DNA of 64,000 nucleotides. Origin: Bradymonas sediminis. Its GTDB lineage: Bacteria > Myxococcota_A > Bradymonadia > Bradymonadales > Bradymonadaceae. The translations under genes and the position numbers were made by a program. The stretch is from the NCBI RefSeq assembly GCF_003258315.1, contig NZ_CP030032.1, positions 4,509,501 to 4,573,500 on the forward strand, given 5' to 3'. The notes under the pieces were generated by a model. It saw nothing but the letters and a program-made list of their open reading frames with translations. It had not been told where the DNA came from and did not search any database. Of the stretch, positions 59,865 to 64,000 are shown piece after piece. How positions within the stretch are numbered: position 1 is the first letter of the stretch; each line of letters opens with the position of its first letter.

Positions 59865-61598
59865 TCAGGCGTAGACCTTGCCGGGGTTCATGATGGCGTC
59901 CGGGTCAAACGCGCGTTTGAGGGCGTCGAACGCCGGGCGTCCGCCCTGGTGGTCGTAGTGGGTCCAGCCGGCTTTGGATTGGCCGACGCCGTGGTGATGC
60001 GCGACGCTTCCGCCGGCCTTGGCGACCGCCGAAAGCCCGGCTTCCCAGGTGCGATCGTAGCGCTTCAGGGTGTCTTCCATGTCGGAGCCAAAGCCCGTGA
60101 AGGTGAAATAGATCGAACTTCCATGCTCATAGGCGTGGCTAAAATGCGCCATGACGAAGACGTGGGGGCTGAGCGCCTCACGCACCGCGCGATGTAGATT
60201 GTGCAGGTTCGACCAGCTCGTGGAGACCTCCATCGTGTCCAAAAACGCCCCGGTATCGTACATCGGCGATTGCTTATAGGACACATTATAGCGGTTGTTC
60301 AGCCAATGCAGGCCGGGTTGCTCGCCGAGGTCGATTCCGCTGCGCTTGAGCAGGTCGTAGGCGAAATTTGCCTCGTCGGCGATCCGGGGGCTATGTCCTT
60401 CAAATCCAACGATAAATAGGCAATTGCCGGGCAAGATATCTACCGCCGAGTTCAGCACCAGCGGGCTGCCCAGCACGCGCCCCACCACCGCGTTGGTCGC
60501 CTGCTTGACGCGTCGATTGAGCATCTCCGACGCGTTGGAGTTAGAGAGTCTCGACGCGGAGCGCCGAAGCGAGTCTGAGAGCGTATCGCTGAGCGAGGCC
60601 GGCACTGCGTTCGCGATGAGGGAGCGAAGATGGCCCTGGGAATCATTGAGGGGGCCGTCCTGGTCGTGGAGCGGGTCACCCGACTTATGAATGAGGGTGT
60701 CGAAGGCGTCGTAGAGGCGCGCGACGGTGGGCTTGAGGCCCGCCTGCATCATATCGCGGATGGCCGCCAGCGCCGCTTCGAGGCTGCGAAATCGGAAGCC
60801 ACGATAGTGCAGGTGCGTGGGCTTTTTGGCCATATAAAACGTCGCTTCGCTGAGCACGCCCAGGGTGCCTTCGCTGCCGACAAATAATTGGGTGAGGTCC
60901 GGTCCGACGGGCGGCACGCGCCGCTCGGCCGGCGCGATGAGCGGGTTCGGTGCGGTGTCGATGATCTCCCCTGCCCCGGTCACCACGCGAAGCGAGGCGA
61001 TCATATCCTCGATCTTTCCGTAGCGCGTCGAGAATTGTCCGGCGCCGCGCGCCGCGACCCAACCGCCCACGCTCGAGCAATAGATGGAGGATGGAAAATG
61101 GCCCAGGGTATACCCGCGCCGCTGCAGCTCCTCCTCAAACGGCATGCCGATCGCGCCTGCCTCAACGCGCACGGTCAGGTCGTCTTCGCGGGTTTCCAGG
61201 ATGCGATTCATGCGTTTGACGTCGACGACCACCTGGTTGTTGCCCGGCACCGCCCCGCCGCACACCCCGCTGCCCGCGCCAAAAGGCACCAGCGCGGTCG
61301 AGGTCCTGCGCGCCCAGCGCACCAATTCGACGATCTCGTCGGCGTTGGCCGGCTGCACAATCGCGGCCGGTAGATGGTGGTTGATATCGCCCCCGCGGGT
61401 TCGAATGATCCCGCGCGGCCAGCAGTCGACGTGGTAGGCGAGCCGGTCGGGCGCGCTGTGCAAGACGTGTTGGGGGCCAACGATCCTGGCCAGATCGCTG
61501 CGCATCGCGCGCGAGATGGTGTCCGATTTGGCGCTTTCTTGCGTCGTATCCAGTGTCTCTTTCCTATGAGGCGTCGTCTTCATCACCATCGAGGTCAT
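59865..61598 (-). CDS. FAD-linked oxidase, alkylglycerone-phosphate synthase/GlcD-like
   Basis: The 577-residue protein has the PCMH FAD domain (ALVPFGAGSGVCGG, SSVGGWVAARGAGQFST, GSEGTLGVLSEATF) and a C-terminal cap ending in PDAIMNPGKVYA. Near the end is HHHGVGQSKAGW (His534-536). The triple-His HHHGVG is a mark of alkylglycerone-phosphate synthase (AGPS), which forms the ether bond of ether lipids; plain GlcD/LDH members lack it. The operon partners look like GlcE and GlcF, so a 2-hydroxyacid dehydrogenase role is the alternative. The chosen start overlaps the upstream gene by 35 bases; an ATG five codons further in is possible. Confidence 0.78.
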   Translation of the reverse strand: MTSMVMKTTPHRKETLDTTQESAKSDTISRAMRSDLARIVGPQHVLHSAPDRLAYHVDCWPRGIIRTRGGDINHHLPAAIVQPANADEIVELVRWARRTSTALVPFGAGSGVCGGAVPGNNQVVVDVKRMNRILETREDDLTVRVEAGAIGMPFEEELQRRGYTLGHFPSSIYCSSVGGWVAARGAGQFSTRYGKIEDMIASLRVVTGAGEIIDTAPNPLIAPAERRVPPVGPDLTQLFVGSEGTLGVLSEATFYMAKKPTHLHYRGFRFRSLEAALAAIRDMMQAGLKPTVARLYDAFDTLIHKSGDPLHDQDGPLNDSQGHLRSLIANAVPASLSDTLSDSLRRSASRLSNSNASEMLNRRVKQATNAVVGRVLGSPLVLNSAVDILPGNCLFIVGFEGHSPRIADEANFAYDLLKRSGIDLGEQPGLHWLNNRYNVSYKQSPMYDTGAFLDTMEVSTSWSNLHNLHRAVREALSPHVFVMAHFSHAYEHGSSIYFTFTGFGSDMEDTLKRYDRTWEAGLSAVAKAGGSVAHHHGVGQSKAGWTHYDHQGGRPAFDALKRAFDPDAIMNPGKVYA

Positions 61599-62229
61599 AA
61601 ATTCCCGGAAGCACCCAGCGATCGAGCACCTCCTGCATTAGGTTTTCAAGTCCGTGAATAAACTCTTCAATTCGCTTAAATTTTGGGTTCTCGGCGTGTA
61701 GGCCGCTCTCCTCTTGGTCAAACGCCCAGTCGATCAGGCGCTCGACAAATCCCGACAGCTTCGCGTCGAGGAAGTCGCCCAGGTCGCCGAAGGCCCCGAG
61801 CAACGAGATATCGGTCGAGCCGACGAAGAGCTCCGCGATGAAATCATCGAGCTTATCGACGCCAAAAAAGAGCTCGCCGGCGTCCGGAAACTGGTCGATA
61901 AGATCCTGAAATTGTTCACGAATGTCGTTAATGATGTCGGCGTCGAGGAGCGGCTGGGCGACGGCATTTTCTTGAGCGCGGTTTTGCGCGGCCGCGCGGC
62001 GCGCGTGGTTGGCCAATTGGGTGAGCGTGCGCCCCAATTTATGCAGGGCGCCGAGCAATGAGAGGCCGTCGGCCAACCAGCTAGAGGCGCTCTTGCCGGA
62101 GGCGCGCGCTTGCTCAAAGGCCCTAAAAAGCCTGGGCAGGTGGGCGGCGATGCCCTCGGGCTGCGGGCCCCCGTCGGCCTTCGCGTTCTCTTGGTGCGTC
62201 GTATTTTGTGGGGTGGGTTCGTCTTCCAC
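61564..62229 (-). CDS. Hypothetical helical protein at the head of the oxidase operon
   Basis: The 221-residue protein is not recognised. The N-terminal 25 residues are polar, the rest is mostly alpha-helical with Leu-rich amphipathic segments and an acidic C-terminus (YDLDGDEDDAS). No signal peptide, membrane helix or metal motif is seen. Its end overlaps the start of the AGPS/GlcD-like gene by 35 bases, so it is the first gene of that operon and may regulate or assemble the oxidase. Confidence 0.65.
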   Translation of the reverse strand: MEDEPTPQNTTHQENAKADGGPQPEGIAAHLPRLFRAFEQARASGKSASSWLADGLSLLGALHKLGRTLTQLANHARRAAAQNRAQENAVAQPLLDADIINDIREQFQDLIDQFPDAGELFFGVDKLDDFIAELFVGSTDISLLGAFGDLGDFLDAKLSGFVERLIDWAFDQEESGLHAENPKFKRIEEFIHGLENLMQEVLDRWVLPGIYDLDGDEDDAS

Positions 62230-62366
62230 GACTCAAATCCGATGGGTGTATATATAGGGGCGAGCGGCGTCACATATTTGGGTGACTCGCCAGTCATTAT
62301 TTGCGGTATCATGCGTCCGGGCCGACGCCTTTGCAAGCGCAAAAGATGGAGGACAGCGGCCGAAAA

Positions 62367-63611
62367 TTATTCGAAATCTTCTAAAGTCGTGCCCTTCGGA
62401 ATGACCACGACGCCCTCGGGTGACACGGTGAAGCGGCGGCGGTCTTCTTCGAGATTAAAGCCGATCTCCGCATAAGGTGGGATTTCGACATCCTTGTCGA
62501 TCACGCAGCGGCGCAGGCGCGCGTGGCGCCCGACCTGCACCCGGGTAAAGAGCACCGATTCCTCGATGCTCGAATATGAATTCACCCGCACGCGCGGGAA
62601 GAGAATGCTATTTCGGATCAGCCCACCCGAGACGATCACACCCTCGGCGACCATCGAATTCACCGCGCTTCCCACGCGGTTATTGTCCGGGTCATCGTGG
62701 ACAAATTTGGCCGGCGCGTAGTGTTTATAGCGCGTGCGGATGGGCCACTTGGGGTTATAGAGGTCGAATTGCGGTGACAACGCCACCAGGTCCATCGAGC
62801 TCTGCCAATAGGCGTCGATGCTGCCGACGTCGCGCCAATAGCCCTGCTCCGCCAGCGGTTGGCCGGGGATGATATTCGTGGAAAAATCGTAGACGAAGAC
62901 CGGGCAATCCGCGTCCTGCACCATGCGGGTGACGATATTTTTGCCGAAGTCGTGCGCCGAGTTTTCGTCCTCGGCGTCGCGGGTGACTTCGCGCACCAGG
63001 GCCTGACTGCCGAAGATATAATTGCCCATCGAGGCCAGGCATCGCGTCGGGTCATTGGGCATCGGGCGCGGGTTGTCGGGCTTCTCCTCAAAACCGATGA
63101 TCCGCCCTTCTGCGTCGACCTCGATGATGCCGAATTGGGTGCCCTCTTCTAGGGGGACCGGGATGGCCGCGACCGTGAGCTCGGCGCCGCGATCCCGGTG
63201 GTGTTTGAGCATCTGAGCGACGTCCATCTTATAGATATGATCGCCGCCGAAGACACAGATATCGCGCGGGTTGGCGTCGTCGATGAGATTGAGGTTTTGG
63301 TAGATCGCGTCGGCGCTGCCGCTATACCAATGGGGCCCGCGCCGCTGCTGGGCGGGCACCGCGTCGACATAATGGCTGAGCATCTCCGAGAGCCGCCATC
63401 CCCTGGAGATATGGTTGATCATGCTGTCCGCTTTGTATTGGGTCAGCACTTTGATCTTATAAAACCCGCTATTGACGAAATTCGACAACACGAAGTCAAT
63501 GATGCGGTAGCGGCCACCGAAGGGAACCGCGGGCTTAGCGCGGTCCAGGGTCAAAGGGCGCAGGCGACTGCCGACACCACCCGCAAGAATCATCACCAGC
63601 GCGTCTTCCAT
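62367..63611 (-). CDS. glgC: Glucose-1-phosphate adenylyltransferase
   Basis: The 414-residue protein has the nucleotide-binding start [26 protein letters not shown], the GGDHIYKMD loop, GIIEVD with the Glu-Glu-Lys-Pro of FEEKPDNP, and a C-terminal left-handed beta-helix ([20 protein letters not shown] in two strands). This is GlgC, which makes ADP-glucose from glucose 1-phosphate and ATP as the committed step of glycogen synthesis; allosteric sites cannot be judged here. No glgA or glgB is in the window. Confidence 0.95.
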   Translation of the reverse strand: MEDALVMILAGGVGSRLRPLTLDRAKPAVPFGGRYRIIDFVLSNFVNSGFYKIKVLTQYKADSMINHISRGWRLSEMLSHYVDAVPAQQRRGPHWYSGSADAIYQNLNLIDDANPRDICVFGGDHIYKMDVAQMLKHHRDRGAELTVAAIPVPLEEGTQFGIIEVDAEGRIIGFEEKPDNPRPMPNDPTRCLASMGNYIFGSQALVREVTRDAEDENSAHDFGKNIVTRMVQDADCPVFVYDFSTNIIPGQPLAEQGYWRDVGSIDAYWQSSMDLVALSPQFDLYNPKWPIRTRYKHYAPAKFVHDDPDNNRVGSAVNSMVAEGVIVSGGLIRNSILFPRVRVNSYSSIEESVLFTRVQVGRHARLRRCVIDKDVEIPPYAEIGFNLEEDRRRFTVSPEGVVVIPKGTTLEDFE

Positions 63612-63676
63612 AGCGTCCTAAATAGCTAAAAATAGAGGAATTGAAGCCAATCAATTATTCTAGAATGAGCCCGAGA

Positions 63677-64000
63677 TCATGTCATAAAAACGACGGCAAC
63701 TCCAATGATAATCAGCAAGAGCAGGACGATGATAATCAGCGGCGCCTTGCCGCCGGTCTTCTCGCCGGTATTCGCGCTCGGCGGGGACTGCGGCAGCGCC
63801 CCAAAGGAGTGCTGGGGAGCCTGAGCGGGTTGGACTTCGGGCAACTCAGCGGGCGCGGGTTGCGCTTCAGGGCGGCGAGGTTGGGCCGGTGGTTGAGGGC
63901 GCGCCTGCGGTGGCGGCTCTTCTTGTTTTGGGGTCGGTTGTGACGGCCGCTGCATGGCGCTTCGCGCCGCATCGCGCACCTCCTGGGGGACCTTGATCGC
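63677..64000 (-). CDS. C-terminal part of a Pro-rich tail-anchored protein (partial)
   Basis: The frame is open to the right edge, so only the last 107 or so residues are seen. A polar start (IKVPQEVRDAARSAMQ) is followed by about 55 Pro/Gln/Ala-rich residues, a short basic stretch (TGEKTGGK) and a single C-terminal membrane helix (PLIIIVLLLLIIIGVAVVF) with only two residues after it, a tail-anchor topology. A GTG at 63979 with AGGAG close by is an alternative internal start. The N-terminal domain, and so the function, lies outside the window. Confidence 0.6.
   Translation of the reverse strand, partial: AIKVPQEVRDAARSAMQRPSQPTPKQEEPPPQARPQPPAQPRRPEAQPAPAELPEVQPAQAPQHSFGALPQSPPSANTGEKTGGKAPLIIIVLLLLIIIGVAVVFMT

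Overview
The window is a GC-rich (about 60 percent by eye), densely coding bacterial chromosome segment. Outer-membrane-type proteins, several lipoproteins and the family mix (DnaB behind an FHA/DUF4388 protein, M16 and S9 peptidases, Sel1 and TPR lipoproteins, LuxC/LuxE, paired ArsA-like ATPases) point to a Gram-negative of the deltaproteobacterial/Myxococcota-Bradymonadales kind. That placement is inference, not a database result. No rRNA, tRNA, CRISPR array, integrase or transposase was recognised.

Layout. Positions 1-9.2 kb (minus strand): a DUF4175-like coiled-coil membrane protein cut by the left edge, an AstD aldehyde dehydrogenase, an S9 peptidase, DnaB, and an FHA-DUF4388 protein. 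9.6-14 kb: a one-helix membrane protein, a Pro/Thr-repeat beta-barrel protein and HisC. 14-24.4 kb: an M16 double-domain peptidase, a degenerate NodB-like protein, then a minus-strand run dnaN, recF, rlmD, luxE-like, luxC-like. 24.4-25.1 kb: a non-coding region with repeated TGTGATCA-type motifs and DnaA-box-like 9-mers, the best candidate for oriC. 25.1-35.6 kb: a Sel1 lipoprotein, a divergent FabV-like reductase, a DMT transporter, a urate/allantoin degradation cluster (allB, fused alc-uraD, uraH, puuD), and a glycosyltransferase-deacetylase pair. 35.6-45.1 kb: a TPR lipoprotein, two ArsA/Get3-like ATPases, ygfZ, uppS, thiD and a murF-alr fusion. 45.1-54.1 kb: a truncated AMP-binding protein, a BaiN-type flavoprotein, and a two-gene module of an Eco57I-class adenine methyltransferase and an SNF2-like helicase. 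54.1-64 kb (minus): a large Sel1 lipoprotein, a lipid-kinase-like protein, an Fe-S protein and two FAD oxidases (GlcF/GlcE/AGPS-like), an unknown protein, glgC, and a tail-anchored fragment at the right edge.

Three parS-like ParB sites (35619, 45072, 52807; the last two perfect palindromes) lie 11-28 kb to one side of the candidate origin. With dnaN and recF, and a change in gene orientation near 24.5 kb, this suggests the origin-proximal domain of the chromosome, although dnaA, gyrB and parAB are not in the window.

Pathways: the purine cluster would take urate through 5-hydroxyisourate and OHCU to allantoin, allantoate and ureidoglycolate. UppS and MurF-Alr serve peptidoglycan synthesis. 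LuxE/LuxC would reduce acyl groups to aldehydes without a luciferase. The AGPS-like/GlcE/GlcF set next to a lipid kinase may act in ether-lipid or 2-hydroxyacid metabolism. The most novel candidates are the methylase-helicase module with a parS inside its helicase gene, the asymmetric ArsA pair, and several catalytically degenerate relatives of well-known enzymes.
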